Part shown: positions 25,532 through 37,000 of the stretch, in pieces
Numbering within the stretch: the stretch's first letter is position 1
How the letters are laid out: every line of letters starts with the position of its first letter
Assembly (NCBI GenBank): GCA_016215645.1
Contig: JACRIX010000104.1
Location: 1-64,000 of the forward strand
Direction: 5' to 3'
DNA from: Rhodocyclales bacterium
GTDB lineage: Bacteria > Pseudomonadota > Gammaproteobacteria > Burkholderiales > Rhodocyclaceae
DNA: 64,000 nt
Translations under genes and position numbers: made by a program
Notes under the pieces: model-generated
Database searches by the model: none
Seen by the model: only the letters and a program-made list of their open reading frames with translations
Told to the model about the DNA's origin: nothing

Positions 25532-26164
25532 TTATTCGGCAAGCCTGTGTTCGACGGCATAGCGGATCAGGTCGGCGTTGTTTGCCAATCCGAGCTTTTC
25601 CATCAGGTGGGCCTTGTGGGTGGTGACGGTTTTCGGGCTCAGATGCAACTGCTCGGCAATCTGCGCCAGTGGAACACCTTGCGCGATGAGGCGCAAGACC
25701 TGCCATTCCCGCGGGCTGAGCATGTGTTGCGGGTCATCGTGGTCGAGCGCAATGGCGTCGAGCGCCAGGGATTCGGCCAGCGTCGGGTCGATGTAACGTT
25801 CGCCGGCGGCGACGCGGCTCACCGCCGTGAACAGCACGTCCGGGCTGGAACCCTTGGTGATGTAGCCCGAAGCGCCCGCCTGCAGCGCGCGGCGTACCGT
25901 GCCCGGCTCGTCGTGCATGCTCAATACGAGAATCGGCAGCGCCGGACATGCCTTGCGAATTTGCTCGATCAGGCTGGTGCCGGTGGCACCCGGCATGGTC
26001 AGATCGAGGACGATCAACTCGGCCTCATCGCGCTGCGCCGCCGCGAGGGCTTCCGTGGCGTCTATTGCCTCCCTCACGACCTTGAGCCCGGCGAAGGAGT
26101 GCAGCATTTGGCGCAGGCCGACCCGAAACAGGGTGTGGTCGTCGGCGATGATGATGCGGATCAT
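25532..26164 (-). CDS. NarL/FixJ-family response regulator
   Basis: 210 residues. Receiver domain: MIRIIIADDHTLFRVGLRQM, phospho-acceptor Asp54 in LIVLDLTMPG, and the conserved Lys in YITKGSS. The C-terminal LuxR-type HTH has LSPREWQVLRLIAQG and LSPKTVTTHKAHLMEKLGL. The ATG at 26164 overlaps the kinase stop by 4 bp (ATGA), so the two are translationally coupled. Confidence 0.93.
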   Translation of the reverse strand: MIRIIIADDHTLFRVGLRQMLHSFAGLKVVREAIDATEALAAAQRDEAELIVLDLTMPGATGTSLIEQIRKACPALPILVLSMHDEPGTVRRALQAGASGYITKGSSPDVLFTAVSRVAAGERYIDPTLAESLALDAIALDHDDPQHMLSPREWQVLRLIAQGVPLAQIAEQLHLSPKTVTTHKAHLMEKLGLANNADLIRYAVEHRLAE

Positions 26165-27396
26165 GCGGTGCCCCCTGGTTCTGCCGGGAACGGCAAGCAC
26201 ACCGACAGGCGGGCGCCCGCGCCCGGGCTGCTGTCAATCTCAAGTGTGCCGCCGAGCGCGGTGACGCGCTCTGAAATCCCCAGCAGGCCGAAGTGCGTCG
26301 AATGGTCGACGCCATCGGCGTCGAAGCCCTTGCCATCATCCTCGACCAGTAGATGCAATTCCGCGTCGATCCGGCCGAGGGTGATATGCACGCGCCTGGC
26401 CCCGGCGTGGCGCACGGTATTGTTGAGCGATTCCTGGACGATGCGGAACAGGGCGATGGCGTGGCTGTCATCCAGCCGGTCTGCAGTGGGGGTGATCGAT
26501 ACCGAATAGCCGATTCCGGCAGGCGCCAGCACCCGACCGGCAAGCCATTCGACCGCAGCGGAAAGGCCAAGGTTGAGCGCGGCGGGGCGCAGGTCGGAGG
26601 CGATGGCCTTGACGCTGCGGCTGGCCTCGCCAATCATTGCCTCGATATCCTGCGCGGCCGCTCGTGCATCGGTGGCATCGGCCGGCAACTGGCGTTCGAG
26701 CAGTTGGGCGTGCATGCGCGCGGTGGTCAGCACCTGCCCCAGTTCATCGTGGAACTCGCGCGCCAGGCGGGCACGCTCCTGCTCCACGCGTTCCTCGCGG
26801 TGGCTGGCGAGGCGGCGCAGTTCGTCGTGCGAGCGTTCCAGATCCTGCTGGGCACGCTTGAGCGCGCTGACGTCCAGCATCGCGCCGTGGATCGCGCGTT
26901 CGCCGGCGGCGGTGACGCCGGTGGTGGCGCGAATCTGCAGCCAGCGTGGCTCGGCGGCGGCGATCAGACTGCGGCCTACCCATTCGAAATCCCGCACCGG
27001 CGCTGCGCCGGGCGCGCGCCAGGCCAGGCCATCGACGTCATCGGGGTGGATGCCGGCGAAAAATACCGAAGCGTCTTTGAGGATTTCTTCGGCTGTACCC
27101 GGGAGCAGGCGCGCCACGCCTTCGCTGATCGAGTGAAAGCGCGGCGGAGACGCCGGCAAGTACTCGAAAATTGCCACCGGCAACTGGCTCGACACCTGGC
27201 GCAGGCGTTCCTCCGAGGCGCGCAAGGCGATCTCGGCCTGACGTCGCCGCGAGGCCAGGCCCTGGCGTCGCCGCCAGGACCAGAAGGCGAACGCTGTCAT
27301 CAAGGCCAGCGTGATCGCGATCAGGACCATGGCCGAAAGCGTCAGCTGGCGTGACGAGGCGACAGTGATGTTCTCGGCGGCGTGGGCGAGTGACAA
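26161..27396 (-). CDS. PAS-type sensor histidine kinase (HisKA_3)
   Basis: 411 residues from a TTG start at 27396, with GGGAGCC about 10 nt upstream as Shine-Dalgarno. One membrane segment is seen (about 19-41), then a PAS-like domain (about 60-175, SEERLRQVSSQLPVAIFEY), a HisKA_3 dimerisation helix with the phospho-His in AREFHDELGQVLTTARMHAQ, and HATPase (VQESLNNTVRHAGA, EDDGKGFD, FGLLGISERV). NarX/DegS-like soluble core. If the TTG is wrong the next internal Met would cut into the membrane segment, so TTG is preferred. The signal is unknown. Confidence 0.9.
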   Translation of the reverse strand: MSLAHAAENITVASSRQLTLSAMVLIAITLALMTAFAFWSWRRRQGLASRRRQAEIALRASEERLRQVSSQLPVAIFEYLPASPPRFHSISEGVARLLPGTAEEILKDASVFFAGIHPDDVDGLAWRAPGAAPVRDFEWVGRSLIAAAEPRWLQIRATTGVTAAGERAIHGAMLDVSALKRAQQDLERSHDELRRLASHREERVEQERARLAREFHDELGQVLTTARMHAQLLERQLPADATDARAAAQDIEAMIGEASRSVKAIASDLRPAALNLGLSAAVEWLAGRVLAPAGIGYSVSITPTADRLDDSHAIALFRIVQESLNNTVRHAGARRVHITLGRIDAELHLLVEDDGKGFDADGVDHSTHFGLLGISERVTALGGTLEIDSSPGAGARLSVCLPFPAEPGGTA

Positions 27397-27428
27397 GGCC
27401 GGTGGCTCCCGGGGCGGATGGTCGGCCG

Positions 27429-27457
27429 ATTATAGACACGGCGGATTTGGGGCGAAC
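27429..27457 (-). promoter_or_regulatory. Candidate sigma-70 promoter of the kinase-regulator-lldD operon
   Basis: On the minus strand a perfect TATAAT lies at 27434-27429, with TTCGCC (27456-27451) 16 bp upstream as a weak -35. The expected start site, near 27423, is about 27 nt before the TTG codon of the kinase gene. The remainder of the 254-bp gap up to pilE (27397-27650) is AT-richer than its surroundings. It holds AT-rich stretches such as TATAGA (27515-27520) that may drive pilE, but no clear second promoter. Confidence 0.45.
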
Positions 27458-27650
27458 CTGACGTGCTTCCTTGGCACCGAATGGTGGTCGCGTGTAGTCA
27501 TTATTCGACTCTTGTATAGATATTGCTGTAGATAAATCGGGGATGCCCTATGGCTGTCCTCGCCCCTGCTTCCTAGACTCTGATCAAGTTGCGGAGCGTC
27601 TGTCGACACTTCGACCGAATCCAACCAACACGTTCCGGGAGCGTCTGCAC

Positions 27651-28112
27651 ATGAAATCCAACAACTCCAGCCGCGGTTTTTCCTTGGTCGAACTCATGGT
27701 GACCGTGGCGGTTATCGGCGTGCTGGCGGCGGTCGCGATGCCCCAGTACGATTCCTACGTGACGCGCGGGCGGCTTGCGGAAGGCATGTCGCTACTTTCG
27801 GAACTGCAGATCCGGCAGGAGCAGTATTACCAGGACAATCGTGCCTACGTGAACGGCATGGCACCGCGGGTGGCCGGGCAATACTGGGGAGGCACCTGCA
27901 CCACTTCCGCGACAACCACCCCGAATCAGCTTTTCACCTGTACCGCCACCCCCACAGCTTCGTCTGGAATCGGCTACATTTTCACCGTAGATCAGGCCGG
28001 TACGAAAGCCACCGGGCTGCCAACTACGCCGGTTACTGGATGGTCGATTCAACCGGTGGCGCCCGCCACAACGGTCCCTTGCTGGCTTAGGACCAAGAAC
28101 GGGACGTGCTGA
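27651..28112 (+). CDS. pilE: Type IV pilin PilE
   Basis: 153 residues. After a short basic leader (MKSNNSSRG) the prepilin peptidase site G/FSLVELMVTVAVIGVLAAVA is intact, with Glu5 of the mature pilin and the hydrophobic N-terminal helix. The C-terminal part has a cysteine pair (NGTC end and PCW) suitable for the D-region loop. In this context it is most likely a minor pilin that helps start pilus assembly. The ATG at 27651 is selected because it gives the normal leader. The first gene of the pilE-fimT-pilV-pilW-pilX-pilY1 cluster. Confidence 0.92.
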   Translation: MKSNNSSRGFSLVELMVTVAVIGVLAAVAMPQYDSYVTRGRLAEGMSLLSELQIRQEQYYQDNRAYVNGMAPRVAGQYWGGTCTTSATTTPNQLFTCTATPTASSGIGYIFTVDQAGTKATGLPTTPVTGWSIQPVAPATTVPCWLRTKNGTC

Positions 28113-28114
28113 AA

Positions 28115-28813
28115 ATGCCCCCGCGAGGCTTCAGCCTGATTGAAATGCTGGTGGTGGTTGCCATCGCCGGCATTGCGCTGGCCATTGCCGTGCCCTCGTT
28201 TCAGGAAACCATGGTCAATGGTCGTTCGCGCGGCGTTGCCGAATCCATACAGTTCGGCCTATTGAAGGCACGCTCCGAAGCCATCAGCCGCAACGCACCC
28301 ATGCGCTTTCAATTGGTGAGCACACTGGACGCGACCTGTACGGCAAGCGCCAGCTCGCGGCTCTGGGTGGTCACCCAATATGTGGGCCTCACCGCACCGG
28401 CCAATACGCGAGGTGTGCCGGCCGGCCGTTGCAACATCGCCCCGTATGTGCCTCCCGATCAGGAAGAGCCCTGCCCGACCACGCCGGCCTATACGGTGAA
28501 TACATCGGCGACGCCGCCGACCGCACCGAGTTGCATCACCGACCCTTTCATTTCCGACAAGAGCCCGGCCGATCGCGTTCCCGACATCGATGTCACGGCG
28601 ACACCGACCATGGGCACGCCGGCAGGATTCATTGTCACCTTCGGCGCGCTCGGGCAATTGCTGGCCAACCTGGAGGGTGCCGTTCCGGTCGGTTCACCTG
28701 CCTACAGGGTACTCATCGCCCCGGCTGCCGGCGTCACCGGCCGCAGCTACTGCGTTGAGGTCAATTCCAACGGCAACACGCGGCTGTGCACCATGGCCTG
28801 TCCCTGTACCTGA
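28115..28813 (+). CDS. fimT: Minor pilin FimT/GspH
   Basis: About 232 residues. MPPRGFSLIEMLVVVAIAGI has the class III leader and cleavage G/F with Glu5. The domain after the helix, beginning NGRSRGVAESIQFGLLKARS, is typical of FimT/GspH pseudopilins. An alternative GTG at 28106 overlaps the pilE stop and would add three residues. Several cysteines in the C-terminal half (ending MACPCT) may form disulfides. Confidence 0.9.
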   Translation: MPPRGFSLIEMLVVVAIAGIALAIAVPSFQETMVNGRSRGVAESIQFGLLKARSEAISRNAPMRFQLVSTLDATCTASASSRLWVVTQYVGLTAPANTRGVPAGRCNIAPYVPPDQEEPCPTTPAYTVNTSATPPTAPSCITDPFISDKSPADRVPDIDVTATPTMGTPAGFIVTFGALGQLLANLEGAVPVGSPAYRVLIAPAAGVTGRSYCVEVNSNGNTRLCTMACPCT

Positions 28814-28825
28814 GCGAGTATCCGC

Positions 28826-29272
28826 ATGACGCTGCGCCATTCCCAGCAAGGCTCCTTCATCATCGAGGCCATCATCAGCCTGATCCTGTTCGCGGTCGGA
28901 CTGATCTCGTTGATGTCGCTCTCGGCCCAGGCCCTCAACCAGGTCGGACAATCGAAGGCGCGCAACGACGCCAGCTACCTGGTTGGCGAACTGCTGTCCG
29001 AGATGTGGGTCAGCGGCACCGTGAACGTGACGGCCTGGAACACCCGCCTGCAAACCGTGTTGCCGGATGCCACGGGCCTGGTCTATCTGGCCAATTGCGA
29101 CCATACGGCGACCAGCGGCGCCGACCTCTGCCCTGCGGCGACCTCCGGTACCGCGGTGGCGATCGGAAACTCTCAGGCGGTGACGGTGGTGGTGACCTGG
29201 ACCGATCGCCGCGATCCGACCTATCCGCGCCGCTACCAGGCCAGCAGCATGATTACGCGGAACTCGCAATGA
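28826..29272 (+). CDS. pilV: Minor pilin PilV
   Basis: 148 residues. Leader MTLRHSQQG/SFIIEAIISLILFAVGLISL: cleavage after Gly9, with Ser instead of Phe at +1 and the Glu5 retained, as in many PilV proteins. The helix is followed by ARNDASYLVGELLSEMW, typical of PilV. The stop overlaps the pilW start by 4 bp (ATGA). Confidence 0.9.
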   Translation: MTLRHSQQGSFIIEAIISLILFAVGLISLMSLSAQALNQVGQSKARNDASYLVGELLSEMWVSGTVNVTAWNTRLQTVLPDATGLVYLANCDHTATSGADLCPAATSGTAVAIGNSQAVTVVVTWTDRRDPTYPRRYQASSMITRNSQ

Positions 29273-30315
29273 GCATCCTCTTGCCAACCGGATCGCGAGC
29301 ACGGCGCCGCAGCCGCGGCTTCAGCCTGATCGAACTCCTGATCGGCCTGGTCATCAGCATGATGGGCCTGGCAGCCGTTGCCACGATGATGATGAACTTT
29401 TCCAAGAAGCGCACCAGCATCACGCAGACCCTTGCTTCCCAGGACAACGGCGTCATGGCGCTGTATCGGCTGGAGCGCGACATCGGCCAGGCGGGCTATG
29501 CGTTGCTGCCCTTGCAGGGTTGCGCGACGATCGTCAATGGCGCCAGCGCTTCGTTCGCTCCGTATCCGGTGCAGATCACGGATGGCGGTACCGGTTCGCC
29601 GGACGTGATCACGGTGCGCGGTGCCAACCCGGCTTCCGGAATTCCCGGAACGGAACTCGATGCCAGCAGTGGCACCTCGATGACCAGCAATCAGTACAAC
29701 GTCCGCTCGAGTCTTGGCTTCAGCGTCAATGACATTGTCGCCGCGACCCAGACCTGCACCATGACCCCCATCAATAGCGTGGCCGCCACTGCGCTTGGCT
29801 ATAGCTACACCACGAGCACCTTGCCAACCTCCAGCGCCACGGGCTATCTGGTCTATTTCGGCCAGGCTGGCGAATTCACCAATCGCCAGTACGCCATCGG
29901 CCCCAGCGCCCTGACCGTTGCCGACTACCCGGCCTTCGTCACCAACAACCTGGTGGACAACATCGTGTTCATGAAGGCGCAGTACGGCCTGGCGGGCTCC
30001 ATCACCGGTAGCCCGGCGACGGTCAGCCGGTGGGTCAGCGGCGCGACGACGCTGGACGGCAGCAATTGTCTGGGTACCTCGGTCCACCCGAACTGCGTGG
30101 TGGCAGTCCGCGTCGGCGTGGTCGCACGCAGCGCCAGCGCGGGCCCGGAGACGGTTGATCAGCCCAGTTCGTTTGCGGTATTGCCCCAGATTCTGTCGGG
30201 CGCCACCGAGATCGGTGCCGCGGTGACCTACAGCGTCACGGCGGCGAACAGCACGGTGCGCTACCGCGCTTACTCCACCATCATTCCCTTGAAGAACGTG
30301 ATATGGGGCCGCTGA
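29269..30315 (+). CDS. pilW: Minor pilin PilW
   Basis: 348 residues. RSRGFSLIELLIGLVISMMG is a class III leader and N-terminal helix; the domain then shows LYRLERDIGQAGYALLP, the PilW signature. The ATG at 29269 sits on the pilV stop, which fixes the start against a longer upstream reading. PilW joins PilV, PilX, FimT and PilE in the minor-pilin initiation complex. Confidence 0.92.
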   Translation: MSILLPTGSRARRRSRGFSLIELLIGLVISMMGLAAVATMMMNFSKKRTSITQTLASQDNGVMALYRLERDIGQAGYALLPLQGCATIVNGASASFAPYPVQITDGGTGSPDVITVRGANPASGIPGTELDASSGTSMTSNQYNVRSSLGFSVNDIVAATQTCTMTPINSVAATALGYSYTTSTLPTSSATGYLVYFGQAGEFTNRQYAIGPSALTVADYPAFVTNNLVDNIVFMKAQYGLAGSITGSPATVSRWVSGATTLDGSNCLGTSVHPNCVVAVRVGVVARSASAGPETVDQPSSFAVLPQILSGATEIGAAVTYSVTAANSTVRYRAYSTIIPLKNVIWGR

Positions 30316-31061
30316 ACCACCGAAAAGATGTTACCCGCGCTGCCTTGCAGGCGCGTGCGTGCCGGGGCCGTGGTGGCCAGGGCGGCTTCATGCTGGTGAT
30401 CGCCCTGATCATCATGGTCATCATGACGCTGTCGTCGATCGCCATGGTCGTCAGTTTGCGTGGCGGAATTTCCGCCTCGGCCAACATCGCGTTTCGTCAG
30501 GCGGCCTCGCGCAGCGCCGACGTGGCGGTGGACAGCGCCTATCAATGGGTGAGCACACAAATGGGGGGCTCGACCACGGCCCTCAACAACGATATCGCCC
30601 CGGCAAATGCGGCGGCGGCGACCAGCACCGCGCGCTACTACGCCACCATGAATGGCGCCGATTCCGGCTGCAAGAAAGATGGCGTGGCTGACGTCTTCAC
30701 GCCGACGACCTATCGATTCAGTGACAGCATCAACGGCGGTGACGGCTTTCCCTGCGCCGCCAGGGTTTCCGGCAATCCGGCCGGCTACACGCTCTACTAT
30801 GTCGTGCACCGCATGGCCAACACCAGCGAGGCGGTCTGCCTGGCAGGGGGCGGCGCGGCCGGCTGTGGTACCTGTCCGACCGCCGGCTGCCTGGCCCCGG
30901 CAGTTACCCTGACATCGAGCGGCACCGGCTCATCCCAGGACGCGACCGGGCCAATCCTTTCGAGCAGTTCGTCCACCAATGCCGCGGTCTATTACCGCAT
31001 CACCGTCAAGGTGGTGGGGCCGCGCCAGAACAACCGCTATATCCAGGGCTTCATCTTTTAG
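30303..31061 (+). CDS. pilX: Minor pilin-like PilX
   Basis: 252 residues. An unusually long basic leader (28 residues) ends GGQGG/FMLVIALIIMVIMTL, with a hydrophobic helix and no Glu5 (Ile in its place), as in many PilX proteins. The body includes ASRSADVAVDSAYQW and a Cys-rich stretch GCGTCPTAGC near residue 190. It overlaps pilW by 13 bp. It should cap or prime the pilus together with PilY1. Confidence 0.88.
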   Translation: MGPLNHRKDVTRAALQARACRGRGGQGGFMLVIALIIMVIMTLSSIAMVVSLRGGISASANIAFRQAASRSADVAVDSAYQWVSTQMGGSTTALNNDIAPANAAAATSTARYYATMNGADSGCKKDGVADVFTPTTYRFSDSINGGDGFPCAARVSGNPAGYTLYYVVHRMANTSEAVCLAGGGAAGCGTCPTAGCLAPAVTLTSSGTGSSQDATGPILSSSSSTNAAVYYRITVKVVGPRQNNRYIQGFIF

Positions 31062-31092
31062 CGTGAAGCCGGAATCGCACCGAGGTACGATC

Positions 31093-34000
31093 ATGAATAC
31101 CCATTTTCTGCGCAAGTCCATTGCCTGGTTGCTGATCGGCAGCTTCTGCCATGCCCAACTGGCCCAGGCAACGAGCCTGAGCCTGGCGTCTACGCCCTTG
31201 GCTGCGACCACCACGACCGTGGTGCGTCCGAACCTGATGTACGTGCTCGATGATTCCGGCTCCATGGGCTGGGATTACACGCCGGACTACATCAACGACA
31301 ATCCGATTACCGATGCGACCAATCCGCTATACGGCCCGAATGGCTCGTCAGGCGACATCGGCAATGTCACCATCGCTGGCGGGGTCATTACCGCGATCAG
31401 TGCCGTTGGTGCCAACATTTACGAGCACGCCACGCCCACTGTCCTCATCCAGGGTGACGGCACGGGCGCGGCCGCGACCGTGACCATGAATGCCAACCGC
31501 ACGATCGCGTCGGTGACGGTGAACAACGGTGGCACGGGCTACACGGCGGCCAATACCTATGTCACCTTTCTTGGTGGCCTGAAGACCGCGGGTTGGGGCA
31601 TGTGCTGGGGTACCACGGGCACCAGCAACCAAGGTGGCGCACCGAAGGATACATCTTCGTCTCCGGCCTGCACCACGCGCTCGCAGATGCCCTACTCTAC
31701 CGCCAAAGTTAACTACCAGTTCTACGACCCGGTAGTCCGCTACCTGGCACCGCTGAAGGCCGACGGCACCAGCTATGCCGCCTCCGTGTCGACCGCGGCC
31801 AAGACCGATGGTTTCGCTGGCACCGGGTCGACCAATCTGACTACCTCCTACGAGCACGAGATCTGGTGCAGCACGGCCACACCAAGCCCGACGCCGAGTG
31901 CCGCCAACATCGCGACGCACACCCAGTGCAAGGAGAACTCGGACACCACGAACAACAACCTGTATCCGAACGCTACTTACACCTTCCGCAAGACCTACCT
32001 CGGGCCGGCTACCTACTTCACCATGGAGCCGTCCGAGTATTGCACCAGCACGGACTATACGAATTGCATCACCCGCGACCAGGCGTTGGCGGCGATCCCG
32101 GCCTTCGTCGTTGGTGGCGTGACCTTCAACGTGCCGTCCTATTTCCGCTGGTGCGCCTACTACAATCCGAAGGCAAAGGCATTTGGCAACTGCCAGGGTA
32201 GGCGCGATCTCGACCACTACATTCCGAATTACCTCGGCGGCTGGATCAGTACCGGCTCTGCCGGCACGCAGTCGACAGCCAGCCTGGTAATCAACGCCAC
32301 CACCGCCGGGCAGCAGTTGACCAGCGTGACCATCGGCGGCGTGGACGTTGTTGGCGGCACCACCTTCACCTCGGCGGCCAATGGTGACCAGAACACCGTG
32401 GCGACCAATGTATGCAACGCGATCAAGGCCAACACCGGCACCACCGGCTACAGCTGCGCGGCGACCACCAATACGGTGTCCATCCAGACCGCGATTCTTG
32501 GTACCGCTGCCAACGGACTGCCTGTCCTGGCAACGGGGCCGGCCGATGGCGTGGCCGTCAATTCCACCGGCGAAATCCGTGTCACCACCGCCACAGCGGG
32601 CCTGACCATCACCTCCATTACGATCAACAGCAACCAGCTCCTCAGTGCCACCATTACCGCCAACGGCAGCCAGGCCGACACCGCGCGCATGATTTGCGAG
32701 GGGATCAACTCCGGCGCACAGCAGGGCGTGTACATCGCACGTTCCGGTTCCCAGGCAGGCGCCGCGGCTGACTCCTATGCCTTCGGCACGTGCGGCACAG
32801 ATGCCGATGCCTATGTTCAGATCAAGCGTATCCCGGCCGACACGACCGACAATGGCCAGGCGATCACAGTCACGGGTCCGGCGACCGCGACCATCAGCAG
32901 CGGTTCGATCCAGATCAATTCGACCGCCGGGGCCACCACCATCAGCGACGTAACCAAGGCCGGCGTGTCGATCATGACCGCGCCCGCACTGTCGATCGCC
33001 GACGGAACCCAGACCACGACGATCGCCACCTCGCTGGCGGCGAAGATCACCGGCAATGGCGGTTGTACCGCGACGGCATCCGGAAACCTGATTACGATCA
33101 CCGGCTGCGCCGGAGCCCTGGCCGTGGTATCGAGCAGCGCGCAGGCGACGGCAACGATGAAGGTCACCAGCACCACCCACACCTATGGCGCCGACCTTGG
33201 CGGCGTTCAGGTAAGCGCCACCAGCATCGCCGCTGCCATCGGCAGTGGCACGCTGAGCAACGGAACCTCGGTGTCGACCAACGCGACCGCGATCCGCACG
33301 GCAATCAACAACGGTACCGGCACCCACGGCTTCACCGCTGCCGCGCCGACCGCCAACGGGGACGGCACCTATAACATGGTGGTCACGGCGCCGGTGGGTA
33401 CCGCCTACAACGGTCAGTCCTTTACCTTCCAGAACGGCACGGCGGTGGCCGGTGGCGTGTCCACCAGCCCGACCTGGAGCTTCGGCATCTCCGGCGCCAG
33501 CAGCGACAGCAAGCTTATCGACTACCTGCGCTGTAGTGCGGCTTACATGGTCAGTGCCGATGCCAGCACCGGCACCACCAGTGGTTGCGGAACCAATAAC
33601 CTTGATTGCACCACTGCGCTGGCTACCGGCCTCAATGGCGCCGGCATCAACGGTTACAGCTATTCTTGTACTTACGACACGGGGACTCAAAATAACCAGG
33701 ATTGCGTGGTCACCGGGCCAACCGGCGCCAGCGCCTGTACCAGCGATCTCGTATTTACTAACGACGCGGAAATCGCGATCATCAATAGCAGCAAGACCGG
33801 CGGCGCACCCGCGTGCAGTGGCCTTACGGCACCAGTCTGGACCTTCCGCATCCAAGATGCCAACGACAAGAACAAGAAGATCAGCTCTATCAAGTGTGGC
33901 AGCACCAATACCATCACTACCAATACTGTCGCCTCGGGATCGAACGACACTGAAAGCGTTCGTCGGGAGTCCCTGGCCAGCGGTTTGGAGACAAACGGCA

Positions 34001-37000
34001 TCAACGGCTACACCTACTCCTGTACCAACGTCAGCAAGCCGATCTGTACCGTCACCGGCCCCTTAGCTGCGGCAGAATGTACCAGTCTCACCTATTCCTA
34101 TGATGGCAGCATTACCCTGGACACGCGTACCTTCACGCAGACCTGCCCGGGACCAACCTTCCCGACGGTGGCGACATCGTCCACGTGGCAATTTACTATC
34201 GACAATGCGACGGCGCTGGCCAAGAAGATCAACAGCATTACCTGCGGCGGCGTCAATACCATCACCACCAACAGCGTGAACACCGGTGCCGTCGCTGCTG
34301 ACCCGATCTCGGCCCGGATCAACAACCTGACGACGTCGCTGATGGCGAACGACATCAATAGTTATACAGTGTCCTGTACCACGGCCACCAGCACTACCCA
34401 GAGCTCGTCATGCACGGTGACAGGCCCGGCGGGGGTGAATGCCTGTACAGCGGCGGATTTCGATTGCCCGGCCGGATCGATGCGCATCGCCCACGACAGC
34501 ACGATCAGCCTGACGGGCGGCACAGTCGCCGGCGATGTCGGCTCTACCCCGCCCAAGCGCTACTGTGTTGCGGCGACGTCGAACGGCAGTTCCGGTTCCA
34601 CTGCCATCGACGACTTCGCTCCCTACCTGTTTACCGTCAGTGCCTTCTCAGGCGGCTCACCAGCCCAGGGCACGACCATTACCCAGATCACCAGCAACGA
34701 CGTCGGCACGATAGGTACGACGACGACGGCGATGTCCAACGGCGCAGCTTCCTCGCTCAATGCCGTGCCCACCAATGCCACGGGCACCGCGCCCAACGTG
34801 CTGACCATGACCGGTGGCACCAATCCGGATACGTCGGCCAATAAATGGACCAAGGTGGGGATCTTCAAGCGTGCCGACATCATCAATGACGGGCGCACCT
34901 TTACCCGCGCCTCGACCCGTACCGATTGCGCCGGTGCGACCTGCAGCTATACCGAGGAGATGCAGAATTTTGCCAACTGGTACAGCTACTACCGTACGCG
35001 CATGTTGATGATGAAGTCGGCCACTACCCTGGCATTCACCCAACTCGATGGCAACTACCGGGTCGGATTCGACAACATTTGCCAGGCGACGGGTACGACG
35101 GTGGACAATCCGGTCAGCCAGTTCTCGGGTGCCAATCGCACCGCGTGGTGGACCAGCCTGACCGGTGCGACGCCCGCCTGTGCCACACCGCTGCGTGCCG
35201 AAACGGCCAAGATCGGGCGTTACTATGCCTACAAGCTCAATGCCACCCAGGCCGATCCGATGGAATATTCCTGCCAGCAGAATTACATGTTGCTGGTGAC
35301 GGACGGTTACTGGAATGAAAGCGAGAGTTCGACGATCAAGCGTGTCGACGGCAGCGACATCGCCAACACCGACAACACCGAAGCGACGGCGGCGCGGCCC
35401 TACTACGATGGCGCACAGAGTTTGACCACGTGTCCGGCGGTGGGTAGCGGACGCGGGTCGACGGCGTACTCCTGTCGCACTCTGGCGGATATCGCCTACC
35501 ACTACTACAGTACCGACCTGCGCACCTCCGCACTTGGGAATGCCACCAATACGGCATTGGGTCGCGACGTCGCGACCAACAATGTGCTGACCACGGCGGA
35601 CGACAAGAATCTCACCCAGCACATGAACTTTTTTGCCATGGGTCTCGGCATCGAGGGCAAGCTCGCCTTCCGCTCCGACTACCTGACAGCGGGCCTTGGC
35701 GATTATGCGGACATCGTTGCCGGCACAAAGAACTGGCCGGCAGTCGCCAACCTTGACCCGACCGGCGTGGACGACCTCTGGCACGCGACGGTCAATGGGC
35801 GTGGCAAGTATTTCAGCGCGCGCAACGTGCCCAACGTGGTGGCTGGACTGCGCGAGGCCTTGAACAAGATCGGTGCCCGGGTCGGTTCCGCCGCCGCTGC
35901 CGCGACCTCGAACCTCGAGCCGGTGCCGGGCGACAACTTTGCCTACGTCGCCAGCTACCAGACCCAGGATTGGGTCGGCGACCTGCAGTCGCGTTCCATC
36001 AACGTCAGTACCGGCGATGTTTCGCCCGAGACCAACTGTACTGCCAGCGGGGTACAGACGAGCGTCACCGGCACCCTGGGTGCAAGCACCATCACCGTCG
36101 GCGATGCGACCGATCTGGTCGTCGGTGCTGCCGTGACCGGTACGGGTATCGCCACGGGGGCCGTGATCACGGCGATTTCCGGACTTGGGGTCACGCTTTC
36201 CCAGGCCAATACCGCGACGGTCTCCGGCACCGGCACGTTCAAGTACGGCTGCCAATGGTCGGCGCAGACCAAGCTCAACGACACCACCTGGTCCGCCCGG
36301 CGCGTTTATGTCAAGCCGAGCTCGGGTGCGAGTGGTGACCCGCTGCGCGCCTTCACCTACGGCAACCTGAGCGGTGCCGAGCAGGCCTACTTCAATCCCG
36401 GGCCGGATGCGTGCGTCGGCGCCGCCAATCCGGCCCTGACCACCAACCTGAGCCAGTATTGCCCGCTCGGTGGTGTGACCTCGGTCCCGGAGATGACGGC
36501 CGCCAACCTGGTTGACTTCCTGCGTGGCAACCGGGGCCTGGAACAGGACGGCGAGCTGGGCCACGCCCAGGTCTGGCGCAACCGTGCGTTTGTGCTTGGC
36601 GACATTGTCAATACCCAGCCGATCTTCATCAAGGCGCCCAGCGCTGCCTATACCGACACCGGCTATTCGGCGTTCAAGACCGCCCAGGCCAGCCGCAAGC
36701 CGCTGGTCGTGGTGTCTTCGCAGGATGGCATGTTGCATGCCTTCAACGCCTACTCGGCCAGCGTGGATGTCAATGGCACGGCGGTTGCCCCGGGTGAAGA
36801 GATGTGGGCTTTCATGCCGACGGAGGCCATGCAGAACATGAAGTGGCTGGCCGACGCCAATTACAGTCACCGCTTCCTGGTTGACGGTCTGATCGCGGTC
36901 GGCGACGTCGACTTCGGCAGCAACGACTGGCGCACCATCATGGTCGGCGGCCTCGGTTCGGGCGGTTCCTCGTACTACGCGCTGGACATCACCGATCCGA

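Noticed and set aside
27471-27486. Possible sigma-54 promoter (TGGCAC element) before pilE
   Set aside because: TGGCAC is present but the -12 GC element (TTGC) is absent at the required spacing.
31348-33855. Open frame of about 835 codons, minus strand, antisense to the first part of pilY1
   Set aside because: Low-complexity Gly/Arg/Ala-rich translation with no recognisable fold; a shadow of the repeat region.
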